A stretch of 64,000 nt of DNA from Neobittarella massiliensis (ex Bilen et al. 2018) (GCF_900289145.1 NZ_OKQO01000002.1:62001-126000), one strand, 5' to 3'; counted from the stretch's first letter, positions 55,059 to 64,000 are shown. Translations and numbers: made by a program. Notes: generated by a model not told the origin, from the sequence alone.

Positions 55059-55349
55059 TTACAGCTTAAAATCGTCGGGGTCAAAATCCATTGGCTTGGG
55101 CCGTGGCTTGGGCACCCGCTTTAAGGGGGCATACATAAACTTTTTGCAGCTGTAATAAGGGGCCACCACCCCTTTTTTATCGCACAGGATCAGGTCCTGC
55201 CCGCGCATGGCCCGCCCGTGTTCGCAGTAGTTGCAGCTGGGCTCGATAAATCTTCCAAATAATTTCTGGCTGTTGCCGAACAAAGTGGCACCGCTCCTAT
55301 CTATGTGCTGACTTCTCTTGCGCAGCATCCATTTTCTGGCGGCGGGCAT
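55059..55349 (-). CDS. Small Cys-rich conserved protein
   Basis: The 96-aa protein has four cysteines in a ribbon-like pattern: CNYC in IEPSCNYCEHG, then LCDKKG and YSCKKF. A proline-rich acidic end follows (RVPKPRPKPMDFDPDDFKL). This looks like a small clostridial family of unknown function. The start behind GGAGG at 55349 is preferred; the frame upstream overlaps ylbJ and is not coding. Confidence 0.65.
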   Translation of the reverse strand: MPAARKWMLRKRSQHIDRSGATLFGNSQKLFGRFIEPSCNYCEHGRAMRGQDLILCDKKGVVAPYYSCKKFMYAPLKRVPKPRPKPMDFDPDDFKL

Positions 55350-55393
55350 CGTTCCTCCGGTACCGCCGCTGCATCTCAGTATACCGCATTTTT

Positions 55394-56500
55394 TTACCGC
55401 CGTAAAGCGGTGTGCGGGCGGCAAAATTTCCACAGCGCACACAGGCAAAACAGCACCAGCAGCAGCGCGGTGGCCGGGCTGTTGTGGGCGGTTTTTAGGG
55501 GGATGGCCACATTCTGCCACACATCGGCGCTCTCGCTGGGCAGCAGCCCGTAAAGCAGCAAAAAAAGCCCCAGTGTCAGCACGCCGCTCAGCAGCCGGCA
55601 AAGCAGCAGCCGCCCCATGTCGGCCAGGTCCCCCAGGCAAAACAGCACCTGGCAAACGACCGAGAGCCCCGTGCACCCCAAAAAAAACGCCGCCGCGCAC
55701 AGCCCCAGCTTGCCCGGCAGCCCGCTGGCCGCCGCACAGCCGGTCGTCACCTCCAGCAGCCCGCTCAGCAGCGCAGTCAGGTGGGCGGGCAGCGGCAGCC
55801 AGCGCCGCACCAGCTCCAGCAGCGCCGAAAAGGCGATCACATACCCGCAGATCGACAGCATCGAGGTCACCGCTGTGCTCACCGCTGTCACCAGTGCCGC
55901 CGAAAACGGGGGAAAGTTTTTTGCCTTTACAGCTGCCCTGGCTGGGGCGACCGCCGGCCCCCGCCGCCGGCCCGGCAGTCGGCTCAACAGCGCCCCCAGT
56001 ATCAGCGCGCTCAGCACACAGCACAGGTAGTAGAGCCCGCCCACCGCAGCGCTGCCAAACATGCCCATGCCCACCCCGGTCACCACAAAGGCCGGCCCCG
56101 CGCCGATGCAGTACAGCGCCAGTCGCCGGGCCTCGTCTCCCGGCAGCTGTCCGCCATCGTACCCGGCGCGCACCAGCTTGGCCCCCACCGGAAAGCCGCC
56201 GATCATCGACATGGCAAACACGCTCCCCCCCTGGGGCGACACCCGCAGCACCCAGCGGCTCAGGGGCCGCAACAGCCAGCTGATCACCCGCGACATAGGG
56301 GTGTTCATCACCAGTCCGGCCACGATCATAAACGGGAACAGCGAAGGGATGAGCACTTTATAGCAGGTGGCCAGCCCCCGCAGCACCCCCTGCCGGGCCA
56401 GGTCTCCGCCGGCAGTCACCCCCCACAAAAGCAGCAGGCAAACGGCGATCTGCCAGCCCTCGCCGGCGTGTTTTTTCACTTTTCCCCACATAGCATACAT
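55394..56500 (-). CDS. ylbJ: Sporulation integral membrane protein YlbJ-like
   Basis: The 368-aa polytopic protein has nucleoside-recognition-type Gate domains (IPSLFPFMIVAGL, MIGGFPVGAKLV, and ELVRR...EVTTGC in the second half), the hallmark of YlbJ, needed for spore cortex formation in Bacillus. Start: ATG at 56500, 11 bases after AAGGAG; a GTG at 56512 overlaps the ribosome site. It is divergent from yqfC, also a sporulation gene. Confidence 0.85.
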   Translation of the reverse strand: MYAMWGKVKKHAGEGWQIAVCLLLLWGVTAGGDLARQGVLRGLATCYKVLIPSLFPFMIVAGLVMNTPMSRVISWLLRPLSRWVLRVSPQGGSVFAMSMIGGFPVGAKLVRAGYDGGQLPGDEARRLALYCIGAGPAFVVTGVGMGMFGSAAVGGLYYLCCVLSALILGALLSRLPGRRRGPAVAPARAAVKAKNFPPFSAALVTAVSTAVTSMLSICGYVIAFSALLELVRRWLPLPAHLTALLSGLLEVTTGCAAASGLPGKLGLCAAAFFLGCTGLSVVCQVLFCLGDLADMGRLLLCRLLSGVLTLGLFLLLYGLLPSESADVWQNVAIPLKTAHNSPATALLLVLFCLCALWKFCRPHTALRR

Positions 56501-56609
56501 CCAGTACCCCACTCCTTATCGGCCATTTTGCCTCCCCGCGGCAGATACTCGGCGGCCCGGGGGCTAAATGCAGCCGCTGGCTAATATATATGAACGGGAG
56601 GGATCGGCC

Positions 56610-56906
56610 ATGAACAGACGCAGAAAAAACAAGCAGGGCGAAAAAAAGCCCTTTTCACTGCTGGTAGATACCAAGCAGCTCATCGACAGCGCCCACCTCA
56701 CCGACAGCCGCATCGAGCTCATGGGCAATACCGAGGCCATCATCGAGGGCTGTCAGGGCGTACTGGAGTACGACGAGAGCGTCATCGTGCTCAGCCTGGG
56801 CAAAATGCAGATAAAGTTCGAGGGGGAAGACCTGTCCCTCAAATGCATGAGTGATACCGATGCGATCGTCCAGGGCAGATTTGTCACCATCGAGTACATG
56901 CACTAG
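56610..56906 (+). CDS. yqfC: Sporulation protein YqfC
   Basis: The 98-aa soluble protein has the YqfC/YabP-like fold: SRIELMGNTEAIIEGCQGV, then DESVIVLSLGKMQIKFEGED. It pairs with YqfD in an operon expressed in the mother cell in Bacillus. The ATG at 56610 follows GGGAGGG; the frame upstream starts in non-coding sequence. Confidence 0.9.
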   Translation: MNRRRKNKQGEKKPFSLLVDTKQLIDSAHLTDSRIELMGNTEAIIEGCQGVLEYDESVIVLSLGKMQIKFEGEDLSLKCMSDTDAIVQGRFVTIEYMH

Positions 56907-56960
56907 GGAAGAGATACGGCCGCCCGGCCGGTCACAAGAAGAAAAAGGGGGAGACAGGGT

Positions 56961-58136
56961 TTGTATCTGGTCTCGTTTATCCGCTGGCTGCTGGGCACCG
57001 TGCAGTTTCGCCTGCGCGGCATCTTCAGCGAGCGGTTCATCAATCTGGTAAACAAAAACGGCCTGCGCCTGTGGGGCCTGCAAAAAGAGCCCGAGGGCTT
57101 TACCGCCAACACCGTGGCGCGCGACTACAAGCAGATGCACCACCTGGCCCGCAGTACCGGCGTGCGCCTGCGCATCCAAAAAAAGAAGGGGCTGCCCTTC
57201 TGGGCGCGCCGCTACCGCAAGCGCATCGGCGCTGTGGTGGGTCTGCTGCTCTGCGCCGGGTTTCTGCTGCACATGTCCCACCTCACCTGGACCATCCAGG
57301 TCACCGGTAACGAGAAGGTCAGCACCCAGTCCATTTTGCAAACACTGTCCGACCTGGGGGTCAATAAGGGCAAAGACCTGCGGCGGCTCAACCGCAAAGC
57401 CACCGAGGAAAAGGCGCTGCTGGCGCTGCCCGACCTGGCCGATATGACCATCTCCAACAAGGGTACCCAGCTGTTTATCGAGGTGCGCGAGCAGCAGAAA
57501 AAAGGCGAGATCGTCGACCCCCGCCAGCCCTGCGACATCGTCGCGGCCAAAAAGGGCAAGATCCTGCGCATCCAGCCGCTGGAGGGTCACCCTCAGGTGG
57601 AGATCGGCCAGTATGTAGGGCAGGGGGATGTGCTCATCAGCGGCATGTTTCAGGACTACTGGCAGCGCACCGTCTACAAGCACGCGCAGGGCGAGGTCTG
57701 GGCCCAGACCGAGGAGAAGGTCTCCTATCTCATCCCCCTGCAAAAGACCGAATGGGTCCCCGCCGGCGAGGCCAAAGAGCAGCGCGTGCTCGACCTGTTC
57801 GGCTTCAAGCTGCCCCTGTACTTTCCCAAAAAACTGGAGGGGGAGTTCATGATCCAGAAAAAGAAGTGGGATCTCAAACTGCTCTCGGTCGAGATCCCCA
57901 TCGACCTCATCACCCAAAAGATCACCCCGGTCAAAAGTCAGGTCCGCACGCTCACCTCCGAGGAGGCCAAACAGCAGGCCGACGAGCAGGTGCAGGCCTT
58001 TATGGCTCAAAACTACAAAGATCTCGCGCCGCAGTGCGCCGTCACCCAGCTCGAGGAGCGCGACGGCAGCCTGTTCGTCGAGTACACTGTGACCTGTGAA
58101 GAAAATATAGCAAAATCACAAGAAATTTCGCAATAA
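56961..58136 (+). CDS. yqfD: Sporulation protein YqfD
   Basis: The 391-aa membrane protein has one helix (about 92-112). Before it is a basic cytoplasmic part, after it the extracytoplasmic YqfD/FtsQ-like domain with VTGNEKVSTQSILQTL. The Bacillus homologue is needed for efficient sporulation. Start TTG behind GGGGGAG. Confidence 0.9.
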   Translation: MYLVSFIRWLLGTVQFRLRGIFSERFINLVNKNGLRLWGLQKEPEGFTANTVARDYKQMHHLARSTGVRLRIQKKKGLPFWARRYRKRIGAVVGLLLCAGFLLHMSHLTWTIQVTGNEKVSTQSILQTLSDLGVNKGKDLRRLNRKATEEKALLALPDLADMTISNKGTQLFIEVREQQKKGEIVDPRQPCDIVAAKKGKILRIQPLEGHPQVEIGQYVGQGDVLISGMFQDYWQRTVYKHAQGEVWAQTEEKVSYLIPLQKTEWVPAGEAKEQRVLDLFGFKLPLYFPKKLEGEFMIQKKKWDLKLLSVEIPIDLITQKITPVKSQVRTLTSEEAKQQADEQVQAFMAQNYKDLAPQCAVTQLEERDGSLFVEYTVTCEENIAKSQEISQ

Positions 58137-58373
58137 TACTGTTACATTTTCTAGTTTTGTGCTATAATCAAAGTAAATTTCTCGCCCCGCAGAAAAAGAC
58201 TGGCCCCGGTCGGTCGCCGCTGCGGTGCAGCCAGCTATCCCGACGGCCGGCAGCCCGGGCGCCACTGTGCGCCGGTCGCCCCGGTGTCGGGATATGTCTG
58301 GATAGGCGGCAGTTTTTGGCCTCCGGGCCCAAAGGCATCGCCGCCACAGCGCTATGATGATCGAGGTATGTAC
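58137..58373 (+). other. Leader between yqfD and phoH
   Basis: About 240 bases. A TATAAT at 58163-58168 with a weak TGTTAC 17 bases upstream (58140-58145) may start the phoH-ybeY-dgkA-era-recO operon. The rest is GC-rich without an obvious fold. Confidence 0.45.
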
Positions 58374-59378
58374 ATGGAAGAACTTTTACTGGAGGGCTGT
58401 ACCCCCCAGCAGCTGGCCGAGCTGTTTGGCCGCTTCGACGAGAACGTCAAGCAGATCGAGCGGCGCTTCGGGGTGCGCATCACCTCCCACGACGGGGCGG
58501 TGCGTCTCGACGGCGACGAGGTGCAGACGGCAGGGGCCAAAAAGGCGATCGAGAACCTGCTGCTCATCCAAAAAAGCGGCACCCCGCTAGACGACCAAAA
58601 CGTGCGCTATTCGCTCGAGTTGGCCGCCGGCGGCGACAGCCAGCCGCCCCCGGTCGCCGACGGCGACATCGTCTGTCTCTCGGCCAAGGGCCGCCCCATC
58701 AAGGCCAAGACCTTCGGCCAAAAAAAATATGTCGAGGCCATCGCCCAAAATTCGGTGGTGTTCGGCATCGGCCCCGCCGGCACCGGCAAGACCTATCTGG
58801 CCGTGGCTATGGCCGTCAAGGCCTTTCGCGCCGGCGAGGTCGAGAAGATCATCCTCACCCGCCCGGCGGTCGAGGCGGGCGAAAAACTGGGCTTTTTGCC
58901 CGGCGACCTGCAGATGAAGGTCGATCCCTATCTGCGCCCCCTGTACGACGCTCTGTTTGACATGCTCGGCGCCGAGACTTTCTATAAGTATCAGGAGCGC
59001 GGCAACATCGAGGTGGCGCCGCTGGCCTACATGCGCGGCCGCACTTTAAACGAGTCGTTCATCATTCTGGACGAGGCCCAAAACACCACCCCCGAGCAGA
59101 TGAAGATGTTCCTCACCCGCCTGGGGGCCGGCTCCAAAGCAGTGGTCACCGGCGACATCACCCAGATCGACCTGCCCGACAGCCGCCAGTCCGGCCTGGT
59201 CGTCGCCGCCCGCATCGTGCGCGACGTGGAGGATATCGCCCAGATATATTTTACCGAAAAAGACGTGGTGCGCCACCGCCTGGTCATGGAGATCATCCGG
59301 GCCTACGAGCGCTACTACCAAAAACAGGAAAATAAAAAGGCCCGCTCACCAGAGCAGCCCCATACAGATAAGAGGTAA
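58374..59378 (+). CDS. phoH: PhoH-family ATPase
   Basis: The 334-aa protein has an N-terminal KH-like segment (about 1-90) and a P-loop ATPase domain with GPAGTGKTY (about 132), [17 protein letters not shown] and the DEAQN box. PhoH-like ATPases are linked to RNA metabolism and sit next to ybeY in most bacteria. GAGGT six bases before the second ATG favours this start; ATG 58368 is the alternative. Confidence 0.92.
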   Translation: MEELLLEGCTPQQLAELFGRFDENVKQIERRFGVRITSHDGAVRLDGDEVQTAGAKKAIENLLLIQKSGTPLDDQNVRYSLELAAGGDSQPPPVADGDIVCLSAKGRPIKAKTFGQKKYVEAIAQNSVVFGIGPAGTGKTYLAVAMAVKAFRAGEVEKIILTRPAVEAGEKLGFLPGDLQMKVDPYLRPLYDALFDMLGAETFYKYQERGNIEVAPLAYMRGRTLNESFIILDEAQNTTPEQMKMFLTRLGAGSKAVVTGDITQIDLPDSRQSGLVVAARIVRDVEDIAQIYFTEKDVVRHRLVMEIIRAYERYYQKQENKKARSPEQPHTDKR

Positions 59379-59443
59379 AAATGGGCGTACGTGTAAAAGT
59401 AGTGCCGGTAAAAGATCGGCACAGTGACGTGAGGAGAAACACC

Positions 59444-59953
59444 ATGGCTAGTGTAAAAGTTTTGATCACCAACAAGCAAAAACAGGTCAAGCTGCCCTCT
59501 GGGCTGCGCCTGCTGGTCCGCCGTGCCTGCACTGCTGTGCTGGCCGCCGAGCAGTTCCCCGGCCCGGCCGAGGTGAGCGTCACCTTCGTCGACAACGAGC
59601 AGATCCAGGAGCTCAACGCTGCCTATCGCAACAAAGATATACCCACCGACGTGCTCAGCTTTCCCCTGGGCAAAGACGGCGTGTACGACAAGAATATGGA
59701 GACCGGCGCCTTCGTGCTGGGCGATATTGTCATCTCCGCCGAGCGCGCCCAGTCCCAGGCCGAGATCTACGGCCACTCCTTCCAGCGCGAGATCGCCTTT
59801 CTCACCACCCATTCCATGCTGCACATCCTCGGCTACGACCACGAAGGCGGCGGCTTGGAGCAGGTGCGCATGCGCGAAAAAGAAGAGGCGATCATGCTCA
59901 AACTGGGCCTGCCCCGCAACGCCAGCTACGTCGACGAAGACATCCTAAAATAA
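59444..59953 (+). CDS. ybeY: rRNA maturation RNase YbeY
   Basis: The 169-aa zinc endoribonuclease is required for 16S rRNA 3' maturation. The signature HSMLHILGYDHE carries the three zinc His (about 123, 127, 133), and VLSFPLG is conserved upstream. The ATG behind GAGGAG is chosen over an earlier in-frame start. Confidence 0.95.
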   Translation: MASVKVLITNKQKQVKLPSGLRLLVRRACTAVLAAEQFPGPAEVSVTFVDNEQIQELNAAYRNKDIPTDVLSFPLGKDGVYDKNMETGAFVLGDIVISAERAQSQAEIYGHSFQREIAFLTTHSMLHILGYDHEGGGLEQVRMREKEEAIMLKLGLPRNASYVDEDILK

Positions 59954-60110
59954 AAAGGCCCGCCCCCGCCCGGCCGCAAACATCTGTGCGGCCATCTGGT
60001 CCCGGTCCGGTGCCGGTCTTTCGCCCGCCGCACAGCATCGGCACCCGGGTCCGGTCTGCCGGCTTACATAGAGGGCGGGCGGAGCTGCCGGCCATTAAGG
60101 GGGCGATAAG

Positions 60111-60590
60111 GTGCCAAAACAGCGCCCAAAAGGGCTGTTTTTACAATTTGTTCACAGTTTTGGACATGCCTTTCGCGGCCTTTTTTGGGCGCTGGGCAGC
60201 CAGCGCAACCTGCGCTTTCACCTGGCAGCCGCCGTCTGGGTGTGCTACTTGGGCTTTTTCGCCCGCTTTTCAGCCGGCCAGTGGGGCCTGATCGCCCTGT
60301 GCTGCGGCAGTGTGTTGGCCGCCGAGCTCGGCAACACCGCGCTGGAGGTACTGTGCGACAAGGTCTGCCCCGAACACGACAGCGCCATCGGCCGCTGTAA
60401 AGATGTAGCGGCCGCCGCCGTGCTGGTGGCGGCCATAGCCGCGGCCGCCGTCGGCCTGCTGCTCTTTTGCCAGTCAGGCCGCCCGGCACGGCTGCTCGCC
60501 GCTCTGCGCAGCCCCTGGCCGTTGCCGCTCACCGCCCTGCTGCTTTTAGCCAGCTGGTTGCTGGTGCGCGGCGGTCTTAATAAAAAATAA
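60111..60590 (+). CDS. dgkA: Diacylglycerol/undecaprenol kinase
   Basis: The 159-aa membrane protein has the DgkA core: three helices and the catalytic motif AAELGNTALEVLCDKV (usually ExxNTAIExxxD), with KDVAAAAVL following. Gram-positive homologues phosphorylate undecaprenol, recycling the cell-wall carrier lipid. The C-terminus carries an additional hydrophobic helix (about 133-153). GTG start behind AAGGGGG. It is preceded by 157 GC-rich bases without a gene. Confidence 0.92.
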   Translation: MPKQRPKGLFLQFVHSFGHAFRGLFWALGSQRNLRFHLAAAVWVCYLGFFARFSAGQWGLIALCCGSVLAAELGNTALEVLCDKVCPEHDSAIGRCKDVAAAAVLVAAIAAAAVGLLLFCQSGRPARLLAALRSPWPLPLTALLLLASWLLVRGGLNKK

Positions 60591-60671
60591 CAGCCGCCAG
60601 CCGCCCCCGCCCCATGCCCGCAAAACGCGGTGGGGCGGGCCGGCCGGCGTTTACCACGAGAGGAACGACTT

Positions 60672-61595
60672 ATGACAGATACCCCCCGCCCCGAGCCAAT
60701 GGGCAGCAGATCGGTCTTTGTGAGCATCGTGGGCCGCCCCAACGTGGGCAAGTCCTCGCTGCTCAATGCCATCCTGCAAGAGAAGGTGGCCATCGTCTCC
60801 GACAAGCCCCAGACCACCCGCACCAAGATCACCGGCGTGCTCACTCAAAACGAGACGCAGATGGTCTTTATCGACACGCCCGGCCTGCACAAAGGCAAGA
60901 CCAAGCTCAGCGCCCACATGGTCAAGGCGGTAGGTCAGGCCATCGGCGACGTCGATGTCAGCGTGCTGGTCACCGAGCCCTCCGGCCCCATCCGCGAAGC
61001 CGAGGAGCAGCTGCTGGCCGATATTGGTGCCTCCGGCGCCCCGGCCATTCTCTGTGTCAACAAAATAGACACCGTCGATAATAAAGAGCAGCTGCTCGCC
61101 CGCGCTGCCCAGTTCACCCAAAAAGCCGATTTTGCCGCGGTGTTCTTTATCTCCGCCACCCAGCGCGACGGGGTAGACGACCTCATCGCCGCCCTAAAGG
61201 ACTACGCCGTCGAGAGCCCCCACTTTTTCCCCGACGACGCCCTGACCGACCAGCCCGAACGGGTCATCGTCTCCGAGATCGTGCGCGAGAAGATCCTGCG
61301 CAACATGTTCGAGGAGATCCCCCACGGCACCGCCGTGGTAGTCGAGAAGTTTAAAGAGCGCCCCGGTCAGGACCTGGTGGATATCGACTGTACCGTCTAC
61401 TGCGAGCGGCAGTCCCACAAGGGGATGATCATCGGCAAGCAGGGCAGTATGCTCAAAAAAATACTCTCCCAGTCCCGCCAGGATATCGAGCAGTTTTTGG
61501 GCTGCCGGGTCAACCTGCAGTGCTGGGTCAAGGTAAAAGAGGACTGGCGCAACAAAGAGGGGCTCATCAAAAACTTCGGCCTGGTCGAGGAGTAG
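60672..61595 (+). CDS. era: GTPase Era
   Basis: This essential GTPase binds the 3' end of 16S rRNA. The 307-aa protein has GRPNVGKSS (21-29), DTPG, NKID and a C-terminal KH domain with KGMIIGKQGSMLKKI. It lies between dgkA and yqzL-recO as in most Firmicutes. ATG behind GAGAGGAAC. Confidence 0.97.
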   Translation: MTDTPRPEPMGSRSVFVSIVGRPNVGKSSLLNAILQEKVAIVSDKPQTTRTKITGVLTQNETQMVFIDTPGLHKGKTKLSAHMVKAVGQAIGDVDVSVLVTEPSGPIREAEEQLLADIGASGAPAILCVNKIDTVDNKEQLLARAAQFTQKADFAAVFFISATQRDGVDDLIAALKDYAVESPHFFPDDALTDQPERVIVSEIVREKILRNMFEEIPHGTAVVVEKFKERPGQDLVDIDCTVYCERQSHKGMIIGKQGSMLKKILSQSRQDIEQFLGCRVNLQCWVKVKEDWRNKEGLIKNFGLVEE

Positions 61596-61767
61596 CACCT
61601 CTCTCGGCGCCGCGTGTCGAAACGCGCCGCGCCCCCATCAGAAATATTTAAAACTTTATCCCCGTAAATCAGGCAAAACGCCAAAGAAACTTTTGGCAGA
61701 CATACCGCCGCGACTTTTTGTGCACAGTAAGATCAAAGCGATCTTATACAAAAAGGAGGCGCGGCGG

Positions 61768-61917
61768 ATGAAACAGGAGCCCTTAGAGCTGCAGCTGTGG
61801 GACAGATTTGCGCACACCGGCGCGGTGGGCGACTATCTGGCCTACTGCCAGCAGGCACACACAGCAGAGGTACAGGCCATTGAGCGGCATCTATTCAGTG
61901 AAAGGGATCGTAGTTAA
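61768..61917 (+). CDS. yqzL: YqzL-like small protein
   Basis: The 49-aa protein carries the YqzL pattern (LQLWDRFAHTGAVGDYLAYC, compare WxxFxxTGxxxxYL in Bacillus), located between era and recO as in Bacillus. AAAAGGAGG precedes the ATG. Its 3' end overlaps recO by 38 bases in another frame. Function unknown. Confidence 0.75.
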   Translation: MKQEPLELQLWDRFAHTGAVGDYLAYCQQAHTAEVQAIERHLFSERDRS

Positions 61918-62632
61918 AGAGGTGAAAGTCGGCGAGGCGGACAAGATCGTCCACATCCTGACCGACGGTCTCGGTCTCGTGTCGGCCTCCTGTAAAGGGG
62001 CCATGCGGGTGCGCAGCAGGCTGGTGAGCTCCACCAGCCTTTTGGCGTATTCCAGCTTTTCTCTCTATCAGGGCAAAAGCATGTACACCGTCGACGACGC
62101 CCGTATCGAGGTCCAGTTTTGGAATCTCCGCCAAGACGTGGTCAAGCTGTCGCTGGCCATGTATTTTTTAGAGCTGGTGCGCAAACTGGCGCCCGACGAG
62201 ACCGACCTGCGCGGCCACCTGAAGCTGGTGCTCAACACGCTCTATTTTTTAGACAACGGCAAACGCGATATCTCTTACCTCAAGCCGCTCTTCGAGCTGC
62301 GGCTCTTGTCCATGAGCGGCTACATGCCCGACCTGGTGGGTTGCGCGCGCTGCGGCCAGTTTGTCGATCAGGGCATGTACTTTAGCCCCCAGAGCGGCGA
62401 CCTCATCTGCCGCGAATGCCACCTCCCCGTCGACGACAGCCACTATACGCTGCTGGGGTCGGGGCTGCTGGCCGCCATGCGCCACATCATCTACAGCGAT
62501 TTCTCCCGCCTCTTCAACTTCCGGGTAGATGCCACTACGCTCGCCACCCTCGAAAAACTGGCCGAGCAGTACCTCATCTATCAGACCGACGGCCGCTTCA
62601 AGGCGCTGGACTTTTATAAAGGTCTGCTGTGA
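61880..62632 (+). CDS. recO: DNA repair protein RecO
   Basis: RecO loads RecA with RecR in recombination repair. The 250-aa protein has an N-terminal OB fold beginning SGIYSVKGIVVKEVKVGEADK and a zinc site CARC...CREC (about 155-178). Start TTG behind AGAGGT fits the usual N-terminus; it lies inside yqzL, so translation is probably coupled. Confidence 0.92.
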   Translation: MSGIYSVKGIVVKEVKVGEADKIVHILTDGLGLVSASCKGAMRVRSRLVSSTSLLAYSSFSLYQGKSMYTVDDARIEVQFWNLRQDVVKLSLAMYFLELVRKLAPDETDLRGHLKLVLNTLYFLDNGKRDISYLKPLFELRLLSMSGYMPDLVGCARCGQFVDQGMYFSPQSGDLICRECHLPVDDSHYTLLGSGLLAAMRHIIYSDFSRLFNFRVDATTLATLEKLAEQYLIYQTDGRFKALDFYKGLL

Positions 62633-62754
62633 CCGCCGGCGGCAAACGCCGCCAGAGCCCACTTGTCGCGAAAGCTTTTCTACATAGCCTGTATGCCGGG
62701 CGGCGCCCGATCGGTCCGCCGCCTGTCGATCACATAATAATAACTGCCGCGACG

Positions 62755-62801
62755 GCCCGTTTTTTCGGGCCGCATACCCATTTAGACCCGAAAAAACGGG
62801 C
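62755..62801 (+). repeat. Perfect 15-base inverted repeat before mutS2
   Basis: GCCCGTTTTTTCGGG (62755-62769) and CCCGAAAAAACGGGC (62787-62801) are exact complements with a 17-base loop, ending 12 bases before the mutS2 start. The first arm is itself a small hairpin followed by no T-run. As RNA the large hairpin would sit against the ribosome site GAGGAG; a read-through control element or recO terminator is possible. Confidence 0.6.
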
Positions 62802-62813
62802 ATGAGGAGCAGT

Positions 62814-64000
62814 ATGGACATCCAAAAACACTTTAAATTGCTGGAATTCGATAAGATCGTACATACCCTGCAAAAGCGCACCTTCTGCGAAAAAAATACC
62901 CAGCTCGACCCCCAGGAGCTGCTCAGCCAGAGCTACGCCGACGCCGTGGCCTCCCTCGACCGCACCGACGAGATGTACACGCTGTTTTTGCGATACTCCG
63001 AGCCGGGGATCGGCCACATTCACGACGTGACCCAGCCGCTCACACGCGCGCAAAAAGGCGGCGTGCTCTCCATCCGCGAGCTGCTCAACGTGGCCAGACT
63101 CATGGCCGGCTGCCGCGACGCGCTCAGCTGGTACCGAAACTGTGAGGGGACCACCGGCGTACTCGATCCCTATTTCGATCAGCTGGTGTTCCACAGCGAG
63201 ATCTACCGCCGTATCGACAGCGCCATCGAGAATGAGGAGGAACTGGCTGACACCGCCAGCGACGAGCTGTTCTCCATCCGCCGGGCCATTCTGCGGGCGC
63301 AAAACCGTGCCCGCGAAAAGCTCGACGCCATCATCCACTCCAGCACCCAGCAAAAATACCTGCAAGAGAGCATCGTCACCATGCGCGACGGCCGTTTCGT
63401 GTTGCCGGTCAAGCAGGAGTATAAGGGCTCACTGCCGGGCCTGGTACACGATACCTCCCAAAGCGGGGCCACCCTTTTCGTCGAGCCCATGGCCGTAGTC
63501 GAGCTCAACAACGAGGTGCGCATAGGCAAAGTCAAAGAGCAGCAGGAGATCGAGCGCATCCTGGCCGAGCTCACCGATTTCGTGGTGGGCGTGCGGCAGG
63601 ATATCCTCTACGATTACGATCTGCTCTGCCAGATCGACCTGCTCATGGCCAAGGCCCGCCTGGCCCGCCTGTACGACTGCACCAAGCCCCTGCTGGGCGA
63701 CGACCTGCAGATCGAGCTGCGCCGGGCCCGCCACCCGCTCATCGCCAAAGAGGTGGTGGTACCGGTCGATATCTCGCTGGGTCAGCAGTACGATACTCTG
63801 GTCATCACCGGCCCCAACACCGGCGGCAAAACAGTGTGTCTCAAAACGCTGGGCCTCTTTGCCCTCATGGCCAAAGCGGGGCTGCTCATCCCCGCCGCTC
63901 AGGGCAGCCGGATGGGCTATTTCAGCGGCATCTTTGCCGACATCGGCGACGAGCAGAGCATCGAGCAGTCTCTCTCCACCTTCTCCTCCCACCTGGTCAA
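62814..64000 (+). CDS. mutS2: Endonuclease/ATPase MutS2, 3'-truncated by window
   Basis: The first 395 codons of MutS2 (MDIQKHFKLLEFDKIV start), which acts in recombination suppression and collided-ribosome rescue in Bacillus. The core and lever domains are followed by Walker A GPNTGGKT (from residue 333) and the DIGDEQSIEQSLSTFSSH region. The frame is open to the window end; the Smr nuclease domain lies outside. ATG behind GAGGAG. Confidence 0.96.
   Translation, partial: MDIQKHFKLLEFDKIVHTLQKRTFCEKNTQLDPQELLSQSYADAVASLDRTDEMYTLFLRYSEPGIGHIHDVTQPLTRAQKGGVLSIRELLNVARLMAGCRDALSWYRNCEGTTGVLDPYFDQLVFHSEIYRRIDSAIENEEELADTASDELFSIRRAILRAQNRAREKLDAIIHSSTQQKYLQESIVTMRDGRFVLPVKQEYKGSLPGLVHDTSQSGATLFVEPMAVVELNNEVRIGKVKEQQEIERILAELTDFVVGVRQDILYDYDLLCQIDLLMAKARLARLYDCTKPLLGDDLQIELRRARHPLIAKEVVVPVDISLGQQYDTLVITGPNTGGKTVCLKTLGLFALMAKAGLLIPAAQGSRMGYFSGIFADIGDEQSIEQSLSTFSSHLV

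Noticed and set aside
55318-56283. 321-aa plus-strand Pro/Ala-rich frame opposite ylbJ
   Set aside because: Compositional artefact; the YlbJ frame carries recognisable membrane motifs.

Overview
The window is about 60% G+C and comes from an endospore-forming anaerobe of the Clostridia, most likely a gut member of the Oscillospiraceae/Ruminococcaceae. This rests on gene content and order: the priA-def-fmt-rsmB-rlmN-phosphatase/kinase-rsgA-thiN run, a spoVM/spoIVA locus, the yqfC-yqfD-phoH-ybeY-dgkA-era-recO run, and a 2-hydroxyacyl-CoA-dehydratase-type operon. Many genes start with TTG or GTG behind strong Shine-Dalgarno sequences. No CRISPR array, rRNA or complete mobile element is visible. 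One tRNA (Thr, CGT) is present.

Layout. 1-11.5 kb is a dense plus-strand housekeeping operon: PriA (cut by the window start), peptide deformylase, Met-tRNA formyltransferase, a Zn-peptidase, two rRNA methylases, a PP2C phosphatase with its PASTA kinase, RsgA and thiamine pyrophosphokinase. It ends with two microproteins, one of which is SpoVM (27 aa). 11.8-16.1 kb holds a bicupin gene and the pair SPOCS-LysM protein/SpoIVA, so SpoVM and its partner SpoIVA lie about 3 kb apart. 16.2-18.8 kb (minus) has a MATE transporter and a lipoprotein. 19.2-24.2 kb is a TetR-controlled operon of a giant double activase and an HgdB-like reductase, a candidate plasmalogen (vinyl-ether lipid) system. 24.2-28.2 kb has a CmpB-type membrane protein, a Cys-cluster/pentapeptide protein, a possible structured RNA, a PadR/HAAS pair and CoaX.

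28.5-36.0 kb (minus) has an alkyltransferase-like protein, a C-terminal processing protease, a PAS-GGDEF-PAS-GGDEF-EAL protein, a CorA-like transporter, a small cupin and a diguanylate cyclase. A third GGDEF protein, with periplasmic-type binding domains, lies at 45.4-47.8 kb. 36.0-37.3 kb and 38.9-39.3 kb are visibly AT-rich. The first holds an Mrr-type nuclease and the detached tail of RlmD, separated from the rlmD body by an in-frame stop. This looks like the scar of an insertion. 39.3-45 kb has small conserved genes, an ABC-F ATPase behind a leader whose terminator hairpin contains the ribosome-binding site, a ferredoxin-like protein behind a Crp/Fnr-type palindrome at about -41.5, and a DJ-1/PfpI protein. 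48.3-50.9 kb has a UvrA paralogue without the UvrB-binding domain and the tRNA-Thr. 51-55 kb has a degenerate SGNH-like protein, a Crp/Fnr regulator divergent from an amidohydrolase, and a TauE/SafE permease. 55-64 kb is the sporulation and housekeeping run ylbJ / yqfC-yqfD-phoH-ybeY-dgkA-era-yqzL-recO, then mutS2, which runs off the window end.

Starts were chosen by ribosome-binding-site position and family alignment from memory. No database search was run, so family names are recognition calls.
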